From NCBI GenBank assembly GCA_004356305.1, contig SMXJ01000112.1, positions 1 through 13,991 of the forward strand: 13,991 bases of DNA, in the 5' to 3' direction. The DNA comes from Bacteroidota bacterium. Its GTDB lineage: Bacteria; Bacteroidota; Bacteroidia; Flavobacteriales; Flavobacteriaceae. The notes beneath the pieces are model-generated. The model ran no database searches and was not told the origin of the DNA. It was given only the letters and a program-made list of their open reading frames with translations. Positions 1 to 6,385 of this stretch are shown piece by piece. A program made the translations under genes and the position numbers. How positions within the stretch are numbered: position 1 is the first letter of the stretch; each line of letters starts with the position of its first letter.

Positions 1-93
1 GGGATCCACAATCTTATAAATATTGACGGCGGATTTAAGGCATTGAAGGCGGCTGAAGTTCCAACAACCAATAATGTCTACCCTTCTACATGA
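1..93 (+). CDS. 3' end of a rhodanese-domain protein (probable MBL-fold hydrolase/sulfurtransferase), cut by the window edge
   Basis: Frame 1 is open from the first base to a TGA at 91-93 and encodes 30 residues that include NIDGGFKAL. This resembles the closing strand and helix of a rhodanese domain, where an 'N-x-x-GG-F/W-x-A' turn is followed by a proline-containing tail. The tail (VPTTN, then a final PST) is similar to what I recall of ETHE1/BigR-type metallo-beta-lactamase proteins with a C-terminal rhodanese domain, which oxidise persulfides. Such genes commonly precede YeeE/YedE sulfur transporters, and one follows here at 303, which supports the call. Only the tail is visible, so the MBL part is inference. 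A stand-alone rhodanese is the alternative. Confidence 0.55.
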   Translation, partial: GIHNLINIDGGFKALKAAEVPTTNNVYPST

Positions 94-140
94 AGTTAAT
101 AAGAAGAATTAATGGAAAATGAAGGATATTCAAATTGAAA

Positions 141-233
141 ATGAGAAATGTAAATCCAATAGAATGGTGTGAATTAGTTGCTAATGATGGCATGGCAGTG
201 ATCATCGATGCGCGAGATTCTTTCCAAAGTTGA
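141..233 (+). pseudogene. Truncated rhodanese remnant (N-terminal 30 codons only)
   Basis: An ATG at 141 opens a 30-codon frame ending at TGA 231-233. The peptide (starts MRNVNPIEW, ends VIIDARDSFQS) matches the first third of a single-domain rhodanese: an early 'x-P-x-E-W' helix followed by the buried strand ending D-A/V-R. In intact rhodaneses this strand runs into an E-F-x-x-G-H-I-P-G-A segment and later the catalytic Cys loop. Neither is present here or in the other frames before the transporter start at 303. It is therefore a probable gene remnant between the preceding sulfurtransferase and the YeeE gene. It could still be translated as a short peptide, but it lacks the catalytic cysteine. 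Confidence 0.5.
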
Positions 234-302
234 GTACATTTATGTAACAATGGTTAAAGACATGGATTGTATAATCCTGTTCTTTTGTATAAAATTAAAT
301 CT

Positions 303-860
303 ATGAATTGGATCTTCGAACCTTGGCCCTGGTATCTAGGTGGACCAATGATAGCAGCAGTCATGTTTCTACTTATTATGGTGGGTAAAAATTTCGGGAT
401 GTCTGCAAACCTTCGTACGATGTGTGCCATCTGTGGTGCAGGGAAGAAAGTTGAATTTTTTAAGTTCGACTGGAAAGCACAACGGTGGAATCTAATAGTG
501 GTAATTGGAACCGTTATTGGGGGATTTATTGGCTCCCATTATTTGTCTGATAATACTGCGGTGGCAATAAACGTCAATACCATAAAAGATTTGAATTCAC
601 TTGGTTTTGCAAGCGCGGGCGATGCTTATTTACCTACCGAATTATTTGATAACAATTCACTTACCGATATAAAAAGCCTGGCGATTTTGATCGTTGGGGG
701 TTTGTTAGTTGGCTTCGGAACAAGATATGCCGGAGGATGTACTTCCGGTCATGCGATCTCAGGATTGAGTGACCTGCAAATTCCTTCATTGATCGCGGTA
801 ACAGGTTTTTTTATAGGTGGTTTAATTATGATCAATTTTTTATTCCCCCTAATTTTTTAG
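303..860 (+). CDS. YeeE/YedE-family sulfur transporter, N-terminal half-protein (TsuA-like)
   Basis: A 185-residue polytopic inner-membrane protein. The start at 303 is preferred over an in-frame ATG at 267 because the family typically opens with a W-I-x-E-P-W-P-W-Y block, seen here from residue 3. Visible features are membrane helices at about 14-28, 63-80, 124-140 and 161-183, a C-A-I-C pair (C41, C44), and the family hallmark A-G-G-C-T-S-G-H at 143-150 (C146). Characterised YeeE/TsuA proteins take up thiosulfate using conserved membrane cysteines. This type is split, with the second half encoded by the gene starting 3 bases after this stop, so the two probably assemble as one transporter. 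The rhodanese genes upstream agree with reduced-sulfur metabolism. The exact substrate is not shown by the sequence. Confidence 0.85.
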   Translation: MNWIFEPWPWYLGGPMIAAVMFLLIMVGKNFGMSANLRTMCAICGAGKKVEFFKFDWKAQRWNLIVVIGTVIGGFIGSHYLSDNTAVAINVNTIKDLNSLGFASAGDAYLPTELFDNNSLTDIKSLAILIVGGLLVGFGTRYAGGCTSGHAISGLSDLQIPSLIAVTGFFIGGLIMINFLFPLIF

Positions 861-863
861 AAT

Positions 864-1277
864 ATGAGAGGTATAGTTTATTTATGTATAGGTGTTTTCT
901 TCGGAATTGTTTTATTCAAATCTGAGGCGGCCTCTTGGTTTCGTATCTACGAAATGTTCCAATTCAGATCTTTCCATATGTATGGGATCATAGGTTCTGC
1001 CGTGGGTTTGGGGATTATTATTATTCAATTCATTAAACGAATGAACATTAGATCATTTTACGGTGAAAAAATCATCTTTTCACCCAAGAAGAAGGGCTTT
1101 CGCAACTATATGTTTGGCGGGATTATTTTTGGATTAGGATGGGTATTGGTAGGAGCTTGCCCGGGGCCTATGTTCACTTTGCTAGGGGCAGGATATTTAC
1201 CTATCTTAGTTGTTGTTGCCGCGGCTATTATAGGCACTTATTTATACGGTCTGCTAAAAGATAAGTTGCCGCATTAG
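864..1277 (+). CDS. DUF6691/YeeE-family protein, C-terminal half of split sulfur transporter
   Basis: A 137-residue membrane protein with hydrophobic segments at about 2-18, 38-57, 82-98 and 111-131. The key motif is G-A-C-P-G-P at 97-102 (C99), which corresponds to the second conserved cysteine loop of YeeE/YedE transporters; the GCTSGH loop is on the partner protein. The ATG lies 3 bases after the stop of that partner, so the two are almost certainly co-transcribed and translationally coupled. The likely role is one half of a heteromeric transporter for thiosulfate or another reduced sulfur species, in the inner membrane. Family and pairing are well supported. Direction and substrate of transport are inferred from characterised YeeE/TsuA members. 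Confidence 0.82.
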   Translation: MRGIVYLCIGVFFGIVLFKSEAASWFRIYEMFQFRSFHMYGIIGSAVGLGIIIIQFIKRMNIRSFYGEKIIFSPKKKGFRNYMFGGIIFGLGWVLVGACPGPMFTLLGAGYLPILVVVAAAIIGTYLYGLLKDKLPH

Positions 1278-1394
1278 ATGATATTATGTGTCTATAGAAA
1301 AACTTGATTTTCCCATCATTGATTATTCTTTTATATAATTCTGAACGGCCTTTCCAATCTTCAATACCCACCTAAACACAGAGGGAAGTGTAGT

Positions 1395-1414
1395 TTCATG
1401 CCTAATTGCATGAA
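1395..1414. repeat. Perfect 7-bp inverted repeat upstream of the HupE-like gene
   Basis: TTCATGC at 1395-1401 and GCATGAA at 1408-1414 are exact reverse complements separated by 6 bases. The dyad covers the place where the -33 element of the putative promoter would lie (TTG at 1406-1408, TAGTTTTG at 1432-1439). That is a position where a repressor or activator operator would act. It could alternatively be a small RNA hairpin marking the end of the transporter operon, but no run of Ts follows directly. The remainder of the 209-base gap between 1277 and 1487 shows no gene. Confidence 0.45.
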
Positions 1415-1439
1415 TTTTAGTTAAATATACGTAGTTTTG
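1406..1439 (+). promoter_or_regulatory. Putative Bacteroidetes-type promoter of the HupE-like gene
   Basis: TAGTTTTG at 1432-1439 is an exact match to the Bacteroidetes -7 consensus TAnnTTTG. TTG at 1406-1408 sits 23 bases upstream, at the long end of the allowed -33/-7 spacing. Transcription would begin near 1445, giving a leader of about 40 bases. A second -7-like string, TACCTTTA at 1451-1458, has no suitable -33 partner. Confidence 0.35.
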
Positions 1440-1486
1440 AAGGGTTTTCCTACCTTTACAAAAACCATAAGATCCCCAAAAACCCA

Positions 1487-2065
1487 ATGTCAGACTTCTG
1501 GTTATACATTAAGCTAGGTTTAAATCATGTCCTTGACTGGGCGGGCTATGACCATTTACTTTTTATCTTAGTGCTTTGCACGGCTTACACATTCTCCTCC
1601 TGGAAGCGATTGTTGTTTTTGGTGACCATATTTACGGTAGGTCACACAACTTCATTGTTTTTGAGTAACTACGGAGTGGCAAATGTTTCTCCAACCTGGA
1701 TAGAGTTTTTGATTCCCATTACTATTTTGACCACTGCCGGGTATAATATATTCAGAACCAGAAGGTCACGTTCCGAAGAAAAAACAGGACCCCTCTTTTT
1801 TGCGGCTTTGTTCTTCGGAATTATCCATGGCTTTGGTTTTGGACGCTATTTTAATCAAATTAATGACGAACAAGAATTGATGCCCCTGTTGGAATTTGCA
1901 CTAGGCATCGAGACCGCACAAATCATAGTCGTGTTTATAGTGCTTATTTTGGTTTCTGTTAGCCAGTTTTTTATTCGATTCAAGCAAAGAGATTGGATTA
2001 TGGTGGTTTCTTCGATAGTTATTGGTATGACCATCCCAATGGTGATCGAAAACTGGCCTTTTTAG
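1487..2065 (+). CDS. HupE/UreJ-family membrane protein
   Basis: A 192-residue polytopic membrane protein with about six hydrophobic segments. It shows the layout of the HupE/UreJ_2 family: an early H-x-x-x-x-x-G-x-D-H-L-L-F block (H14, D22, H23 region), a second helix with V-G-H-T-T-S-L, a later I-I-H-G-F-G-F-G segment, and a conserved E in the last third. HupE and UreJ proteins are known or suspected nickel permeases linked to hydrogenase and urease, and the His-rich membrane motifs are the reason. No hydrogenase, urease or nickel-enzyme gene lies in this window, so the transported species here is unknown. It may have its own promoter (TAGTTTTG at 1432). The gap to the following dCMP deaminase gene is 90 bases and has its own -7-like element. 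Confidence 0.8.
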   Translation: MSDFWLYIKLGLNHVLDWAGYDHLLFILVLCTAYTFSSWKRLLFLVTIFTVGHTTSLFLSNYGVANVSPTWIEFLIPITILTTAGYNIFRTRRSRSEEKTGPLFFAALFFGIIHGFGFGRYFNQINDEQELMPLLEFALGIETAQIIVVFIVLILVSVSQFFIRFKQRDWIMVVSSIVIGMTIPMVIENWPF

Positions 2066-2076
2066 GATTAGCCGCT

Positions 2077-2084
2077 TAACTTTG
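2077..2084 (+). promoter_or_regulatory. Putative -7 element for the dCMP deaminase/S41 protease operon
   Basis: TAACTTTG followed by C at 2077-2085 matches TAnnTTTG exactly, including the trailing C common in flavobacterial promoters. No clean TTTG lies at the right distance upstream; TGG at 2054-2056 (spacer 20) is the best partner. The leader would be about 65 bases to the ATG at 2156. Confidence 0.4.
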
Positions 2085-2155
2085 CGAAACATTTAACACC
2101 TGCATCTTTTGTCAGGGCGTAAGTTACCAGTAAATTCGCTTACTCACTTGACTGT

Positions 2156-2584
2156 ATGACGAAAAACAAACAATTGCAATATGATGTCGCCTACTTACGC
2201 ATGGCTCTGGAGTGGAGCAAATTATCCTATTGCGAACGCAGGCAAATAGGAGCGTTGATCGTAAAAGACAAAATGATCATTAGCGATGGTTACAATGGCA
2301 CCCCAACAGGGTTTGAAAATATTTGTGAAGATGAAGAAGGATATACCAAATGGTACGTATTGCACGCCGAAGCCAACGCTATTTCGAAGGTAGCTTCGTC
2401 CACACAATCCTGTAATGGAGCAACATTATATATCACTATGTCCCCTTGCCGGGAGTGTAGTAAGCTGATCCATCAAGCCAGAATTTCACGATTGGTGTAT
2501 CATCAGGGGTACAAAGACAATTCGGGAGTGAAATTTTTACGAAAAGCTGGCGTTGATATAACGCATATAGAAGATTTAAACTAA
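2156..2584 (+). CDS. dCMP deaminase (deoxycytidylate deaminase family, ComEB-like)
   Basis: A 142-residue cytosolic zinc enzyme that converts dCMP to dUMP, the precursor of dTMP. The zinc and catalytic motifs are intact: H70-A71-E72 (His ligand and catalytic Glu) and P-C98-R-E-C101 (two Cys ligands). The N-terminal part carries the G-A-L-I-V strand and a G-Y-N-G-T-P-x-G-F nucleotide-binding segment typical of dCMP rather than cytidine deaminases. Length is usual for the short bacterial form. The stop codon TAA (2582-2584) is followed directly by the ATG of the S41 protease gene, so the two are probably translationally coupled. The link to nucleotide supply is shared with nrdBA further downstream, though these are separate transcription units. 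Confidence 0.92.
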   Translation: MTKNKQLQYDVAYLRMALEWSKLSYCERRQIGALIVKDKMIISDGYNGTPTGFENICEDEEGYTKWYVLHAEANAISKVASSTQSCNGATLYITMSPCRECSKLIHQARISRLVYHQGYKDNSGVKFLRKAGVDITHIEDLN

Positions 2585-4180
2585 ATGGGAAACACAAAAA
2601 AATACCTGCCTTTAATTTTGGGAGTGGCAATTGCTGTCGGTATTTATTTGGGTTCAAAACTCAACTTTAGCGATGGGAACGAAAAGATATTCGCTACCAA
2701 TTCCAAAAAAGATAAACTCAATCGTTTGATCGACTATATAGATTATGAGTATGTGGATGAGGTCAATACCGATAGTATTGTGGATGTGACGGTAAGTAAT
2801 ATCCTGGAAAATCTCGATCCGCACTCTGTATACATTCCGGCAGATCAATATGAGGAAAATGCCGATGATATGCGTGGAAATTTTGTTGGTATTGGCGTGA
2901 GTTTTTATCCCTATAACGATTCCATAGCCGTGATCCGTGCCATTGAAGGGGGCCCTGCCGCCAAAGCGGGTATCCGGGGAGGTGATCGAATATTGTACGC
3001 AGATGGGCAAAAACTCTTTGGAGAAGGCATCGACAAGGATAGTATCTCGAAATATCTCAAGGGTGAGATCAATTCAAAGATAAAACTAATTGTATACCGT
3101 AAAGGAGAAAAAGATCTGCTGAAATTCACCTTAAAAAGAAAACGTGTTCCTCTCGTAAGTGTAGATGCCTCCTATAAATTAACGGATGAAATAGGCTATA
3201 TAAAAGTGAGCCGTTTTTCGGAAACAACCTATAGTGAATTTCGCAAGGCGTTGAGAAAATTGGCGGATGAGGATTTCAAAACATTGGTCCTCGACCTGCG
3301 GGATAACCCCGGGGGATATATTTCAGCAGCTGAAAGAATAGTCGACGAGTTTCTGGAAGATGGCAAATTAGTGCTCATTACCCGAAATAAGAACGGAGAG
3401 GAGAACAGGACGTATGCAACTAAAAGAGGCGAATTTGAAAATGGGAAACTCTACGTGCTGATCAATGAGAATTCGGCGTCTGCGAGCGAGATAGTGGCAG
3501 GAGCATTACAAGATAATGATAAAGGAATTATTATTGGACGACGATCTTTTGGCAAAGGATTGGTGCAACGAGAAATGGCTTTGGGTGACGGCAGCGCCGT
3601 TCGATTGACCATTGCGCGTTATTACACACCCACCGGCCGTTCCATTCAACGACCTTACGGAAATGGTAACGGAAGTTATTATAGCGATTATGAAAACCGT
3701 TATCGGAATGGTGAAATGATCAGTGCCGATAATATAAAAGTATCCGATTCTTTGAAATTCGTCACTCCAAAAGGTAAAATTGTCTACGGTGGGGGCGGAA
3801 TTATTCCCGATGTTTTTGTTCCGAAGGACACCAGCATAGAGAATGAAACCCTGGAATATATAACCCGAAACGGATACATGAGTTATTTTGTCTTTGAATT
3901 CCTCGAGGCTAACAGGGAGGAATTCAATGGAATGACCTTTAAAGAATTTTCCGATGATTATGAAGTAGATGAAGCCTTAACAGAAGATTTTATTTCTTAT
4001 TCCCACCTGGAAGAAGCACATATTGATATTAGTGGTTATACCTGGGAATTGAACCTGGCATTAAAGGCCAATATCGCGCAACAGCTATTTGGACCTAACG
4101 CCTATAAATATTTTCTCAATGAGGGAGATCGCATGATACAAAAGGTTTTTGAGTTGGAAGAGAGCAACGGTCCAAACTAA
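2585..4180 (+). CDS. S41-family carboxy-terminal processing protease (CtpA/Tsp type)
   Basis: A 531-residue periplasmic serine protease held by an N-terminal signal anchor (hydrophobic residues about 7-24, no lipobox Cys). Domains in order: a short helical region with the L-D-P-H-S-V-Y motif (77-83), a PDZ domain (about 97-188, with G-P-A-A-K-A-G-I-x-x-G-D), the S41 catalytic core (about 200-375), and an alpha-helical C-terminal extension to 531. Catalytic Ser299 lies in S-A-S-A-S-E, and Lys324 in F-G-K-G lies 25 residues later, the same Ser-Lys spacing as in E. coli Tsp. Such proteases trim C termini of envelope proteins. The start follows immediately after the dCMP deaminase stop with no gap and no separate ribosome site, so expression probably depends on the upstream gene. 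The specific substrate cannot be told. Confidence 0.93.
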   Translation: MGNTKKYLPLILGVAIAVGIYLGSKLNFSDGNEKIFATNSKKDKLNRLIDYIDYEYVDEVNTDSIVDVTVSNILENLDPHSVYIPADQYEENADDMRGNFVGIGVSFYPYNDSIAVIRAIEGGPAAKAGIRGGDRILYADGQKLFGEGIDKDSISKYLKGEINSKIKLIVYRKGEKDLLKFTLKRKRVPLVSVDASYKLTDEIGYIKVSRFSETTYSEFRKALRKLADEDFKTLVLDLRDNPGGYISAAERIVDEFLEDGKLVLITRNKNGEENRTYATKRGEFENGKLYVLINENSASASEIVAGALQDNDKGIIIGRRSFGKGLVQREMALGDGSAVRLTIARYYTPTGRSIQRPYGNGNGSYYSDYENRYRNGEMISADNIKVSDSLKFVTPKGKIVYGGGGIIPDVFVPKDTSIENETLEYITRNGYMSYFVFEFLEANREEFNGMTFKEFSDDYEVDEALTEDFISYSHLEEAHIDISGYTWELNLALKANIAQQLFGPNAYKYFLNEGDRMIQKVFELEESNGPN

Positions 4181-4226
4181 AATATTGACACTCGTTGTAT
4201 GGACGGGGAATTTTCACAACGTTTAA

Positions 4227-4247
4227 CCAACAACCAACAACCAACAA
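4227..4247. repeat. Three tandem copies of the 7-mer CCAACAA
   Basis: Exact copies at 4227-4233, 4234-4240 and 4241-4247, lying between the stop of the S41 protease gene and the stop of the minus-strand small membrane protein. Such CAACAA runs are a form of simple-sequence tract. No coding or hairpin role is evident. It is a candidate slippage site but lies outside the two reading frames. Confidence 0.85.
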
Positions 4248-4249
4248 CT

Positions 4250-4444
4250 CTACTTTTTCTTCCGCCTTACGTTCAAAGCAACCTTTAAGGTGATCATTAG
4301 TAAAACAGAACATGCCGCGGCTAAAATTCCGATGGCGGCTACAGCACTATCGCCTATAAAGGGTTTCTCGAGGTCAAGTTTGGTAGCATTAAAAACAATA
4401 AGGCCAAGACCAATGACCATTAATATGTAGATAAAAATTTTCAT
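4250..4444 (-). CDS. Small two-helix membrane protein of unknown function
   Basis: 64 residues with two hydrophobic segments (about 3-20 and 34-57) separated by an acidic linker (D-L-E-K-P-F-x-G-D) and ending in a basic tail R-R-K-K-K, so the C terminus is probably cytosolic. I recall similar short proteins with the same linker in other Flavobacteriaceae, which together with its tidy two-helix design supports a real gene. No function is known to me. It converges on the S41 protease gene and is divergent from the DUF3109 gene, so 4445-4584 must hold both promoters. Confidence 0.7.
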   Translation of the reverse strand: MKIFIYILMVIGLGLIVFNATKLDLEKPFIGDSAVAAIGILAAACSVLLMITLKVALNVRRKKK

Positions 4445-4546
4445 GCGGATTGATTTAAAACTTATCGATGTAAGTTTTACGTAGCGAAATTAGTCAATCA
4501 AAACAGTATTTTACTCATTTATAAATAATAATTATTTAATGTTTTC

Positions 4547-4579
4547 TTCGAAAGGAATGCCTCAATCGCTCTATCTTTG
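4547..4579 (+). promoter_or_regulatory. Promoter directly abutting the DUF3109 gene start
   Basis: TATCTTTG at 4572-4579, followed by C, is an exact TAnnTTTG -7 element. TTCG at 4547-4550 is a one-mismatch -33 element with a 21-base spacer. The start codon is at 4585, so transcription should begin at or within a couple of bases of the ATG. That leaves no room for a ribosome binding site. Confidence 0.65.
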
Positions 4580-4584
4580 CCCCC

Positions 4585-5145
4585 ATGTTTCAGTTGGGTA
4601 AAACGATAGTTTCAGAAGATATCCTTGAGAAGGAATTCGTCTGCAATCTCGGGGCATGTAAAGGCGAGTGCTGCGTTGCGGGGGAAGCAGGCACCGGTTA
4701 CCGAAACCGAAATCAACATCTAAAAAAGATCTATCCCAAAGTAAAACCATTCCTTCGCCCGGAAGGAATCAAAGCTATCGAGGTCCGGGGCACTCATGTT
4801 GTGAGCGACCTCGGAGAACTCGAAACTCCGCTCGTCAATGGTAAAGAGTGTGCCTATGTGAATTTTACCGAAAATGGAACGTCCAGCTGTGGCATTGAAG
4901 ATGCCTTTAATGCCGGGCAAGTGGATTTTAGGAAACCCATTTCTTGTCACTTATATCCGGTACGCGTGCAAGACTTTAGTGAATTTGCGGCGGTCAATTA
5001 TCACAAATGGCCTATTTGTGATGATGTCTGTACGCTAGGGGCGACTCTCAAAGTCCCTGTATATAAATTTGTAAAGGACGCCCTTATTAGAAAATTTGGT
5101 AATGATTGGTATACTGAATTGGAGAAGGTAGCGGAGCGATTGTAA
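4585..5145 (+). CDS. DUF3109-family cysteine-rich protein
   Basis: A 186-residue soluble protein recognised by its N-terminal block G-K-T-I-V-S-E-D-I and the cysteine cluster C20-N-L-G-A-C25-K-G-E-C29-C30. Further cysteines are C89, C102, C121 (in S-C-H-L-Y-P-V-R) and C145/C149 (P-I-C-D-D-V-C). Nine well-placed Cys suggest metal or iron-sulfur binding, similar in flavour to YkgJ-type proteins, but the biochemical role of the family is unknown. The start at 4585 fits the family's usual beginning. The gene appears to use a leaderless transcript because a -7 element ends 5 bases before the ATG. There is no membrane segment or signal peptide. No hairpin terminator is visible in the 191 bases after the stop; that gap holds only a short ACCCA/TGGGT dyad (5262-5273). 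Confidence 0.85.
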   Translation: MFQLGKTIVSEDILEKEFVCNLGACKGECCVAGEAGTGYRNRNQHLKKIYPKVKPFLRPEGIKAIEVRGTHVVSDLGELETPLVNGKECAYVNFTENGTSSCGIEDAFNAGQVDFRKPISCHLYPVRVQDFSEFAAVNYHKWPICDDVCTLGATLKVPVYKFVKDALIRKFGNDWYTELEKVAERL

Positions 5146-5336
5146 AAAATTTTACTCATCAAAATTCAATGGCCGCAGTTATTATACAATTCTCCAACGA
5201 CATCCTTTTGTCTTGGCTTATAACATCCTGATCATATAAAATATATTTTATTGAAGAAATAACCCATTTGGGTGATCCATAGCTATTTAAGAACCATTAT
5301 CTTAGCTTATCTATTACTAACACCAAATATTTTATC

Positions 5337-5939
5337 ATGAGGAAATTTATCATAGGAATTTTTACCATGGCGGCTCTCATCGCATGTGAGAACCCGGTTT
5401 CAAAAAAAATAAAAGAAGCCAAACAGAATGTGTCCAACACCAATAAGGCGTTCAAGGAACTAAATAAAATGCAAGAGGACATTATGGAATTACAAAAACT
5501 AGAACCGCTTACCAATGAGGAATTAAAAGCTTGGTTGCCGGATGAGATCAACGGAATGAAACGCACAGGCTATAAGGCCGGACAGGGTTCGCATTTGCAG
5601 ATCGCCATGATAGAAGGCACCTACACCAACGAAGACAAAAGCAAGAAATTTAGGATCGAAGTGATGGACGGCGCGGGTGAAATGGGCGCTGCTGCTACTG
5701 CCGGAATGCGTATTATGTTTACCCAGGATTTCGAAGAAGAGGATGAGTACAGGTCGCGACGCAGTGTCAAAAAAAATGGTATGAAAGCTATAGAAGAATA
5801 CCGAAAGAGAAATAATAATAGTGAGATTCAATTTTTCCATGACAACCGTTTTTACCTTAAAGCCAATGGCACCAATATGGATATTGAAGAGACCTGGGAT
5901 GCTATTGAAGATCTGGATCTGGATGATCTGGGAGGATAG
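5337..5939 (+). CDS. Predicted lipoprotein of unknown function
   Basis: A 200-residue protein with a lipoprotein signal: a short basic start (MRK), a hydrophobic stretch, and lipobox L-I-A-C17, so the mature protein would be lipid-anchored at Cys17. Residues about 22-55 are charged and helical with heptad-like spacing, probably a short coiled coil. A central region has a G-T-Y-x-N-E-D strand and an unusual Ala/Gly-rich segment (about 109-124). The C terminus is acidic (I-E-D-L-D-L-D-D-L). I do not recognise a named domain. It is flanked by its own upstream gap and a strong terminator at 5964-6000, so it is probably monocistronic. Confidence 0.8.
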   Translation: MRKFIIGIFTMAALIACENPVSKKIKEAKQNVSNTNKAFKELNKMQEDIMELQKLEPLTNEELKAWLPDEINGMKRTGYKAGQGSHLQIAMIEGTYTNEDKSKKFRIEVMDGAGEMGAAATAGMRIMFTQDFEEEDEYRSRRSVKKNGMKAIEEYRKRNNNSEIQFFHDNRFYLKANGTNMDIEETWDAIEDLDLDDLGG

Positions 5940-5963
5940 AAATATATAATGTGATTTTATGGG

Positions 5964-6000
5964 ATCCGCCTTCATCTTTTTTGATGGCGGATTTTTTATT
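5964..6000 (+). terminator. Rho-independent terminator after the lipoprotein gene
   Basis: ATCCGCC (5964-5970) pairs with GGCGGAT (5986-5992). An inner ATC/GAT pairing extends the stem past a 3-base bulge to a T-rich loop. The stem runs into a T-rich tract at 5992-6000. Position about 25 bases after the stop codon at 5939 fits termination of that gene. Confidence 0.85.
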
Positions 6001-6385
6001 CTGAATTATTTCTGAACTGTTTTTACCGAAATTTGCTTTTTTCAGAAGAAAATTTTACAAAAATCACACTTGCAATTTGTTGAAAAATTTGAGTGGGAAA
6101 CGGATGTCAAAACACCGTCTAACCACCGTGGAATGGAAGACCGCTGAGGTTTTCAACGGCAATTGTTGCAATTGTTAATAACCTTGGCGGTAAATATATA
6201 AAAGCTTTATAATCAATAATATAACCTATTTTTTTAACAATACGATAATAACAATGATAATACGTACGTGTTGAAAACTTTGTTGAAAACCTTGATGCAG
6301 TTTATCAAAAAAGCCTCGCTATTTTTTTCATATTTGTTAGTCCCTAGTAACATGTAATAATTCAAAAAATCTAAAACGAAGGACA
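6001..6385 (+). promoter_or_regulatory. Long upstream regulatory region of nrdB with repeated TGTTGAAAAC-like boxes
   Basis: 385 bases without a gene. It contains TGTTGAAAAA at 6078-6087, the inverted form GGTTTTCAAC at 6148-6157, TGTTAATAAC at 6173-6182, and two TGTTGAAAAC copies at 6269-6278 and 6281-6290. There is also a 9-bp near-tandem (CAATTGTTG then CAATTGTTA) at 6160-6177. The boxes differ from the DnaA box TGTGGATAA at two positions. DnaA and NrdR are known regulators of nrd genes in other bacteria. I could not assign a single promoter with confidence: no exact TAnnTTTG with a good partner stands out. No NrdR-box palindrome was recognised by eye. Confidence 0.5.
6269..6292 (+). repeat. 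12-bp tandem direct repeat upstream of nrdB
   Basis: TGTTGAAAACTT (6269-6280) is followed immediately by TGTTGAAAACCT (6281-6292), with 11 of 12 positions identical. The period is slightly more than one helical turn, so a protein binding both units would sit on nearly the same face of the DNA. It ends 93 bases before the nrdB start codon. Confidence 0.75.

Noticed and set aside
267..302. Upstream in-frame ATG giving a 12-residue extension of the first YeeE protein
   Set aside because: The extension is not hydrophobic in the family manner and the conserved W-x-x-E-P-W-P-W-Y block begins just after the ATG at 303.
1451..1458. TACCTTTA as the -7 element of the HupE-like gene
   Set aside because: It mismatches the last consensus base and has no TTG at 17-23 bases upstream; TAGTTTTG at 1432 fits better.
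4585..5145. DUF3109 protein as part of a novel metal-dependent system with the neighbouring lipoprotein
   Set aside because: The two genes are separated by 191 bases, the lipoprotein has its own terminator, and nothing in either sequence shows a shared function.
5262..5305. TTTG (5267) with TATCTTAG (5298) as the promoter of the lipoprotein gene
   Set aside because: Spacing is 27 bases, outside the usual range, and the -7 has a mismatch; not strong enough to list as a feature.
5523..5975. A 150-codon minus-strand frame across the lipoprotein gene and its terminator
   Set aside because: It would begin inside the terminator hairpin and is antisense to a lipoprotein with a clear signal sequence; composition is unlike a real protein.
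6001..6385. A structured small RNA or riboswitch before nrdB
   Set aside because: The region has repeats typical of protein-binding boxes but no long stem structure or known riboswitch core that I could recognise.
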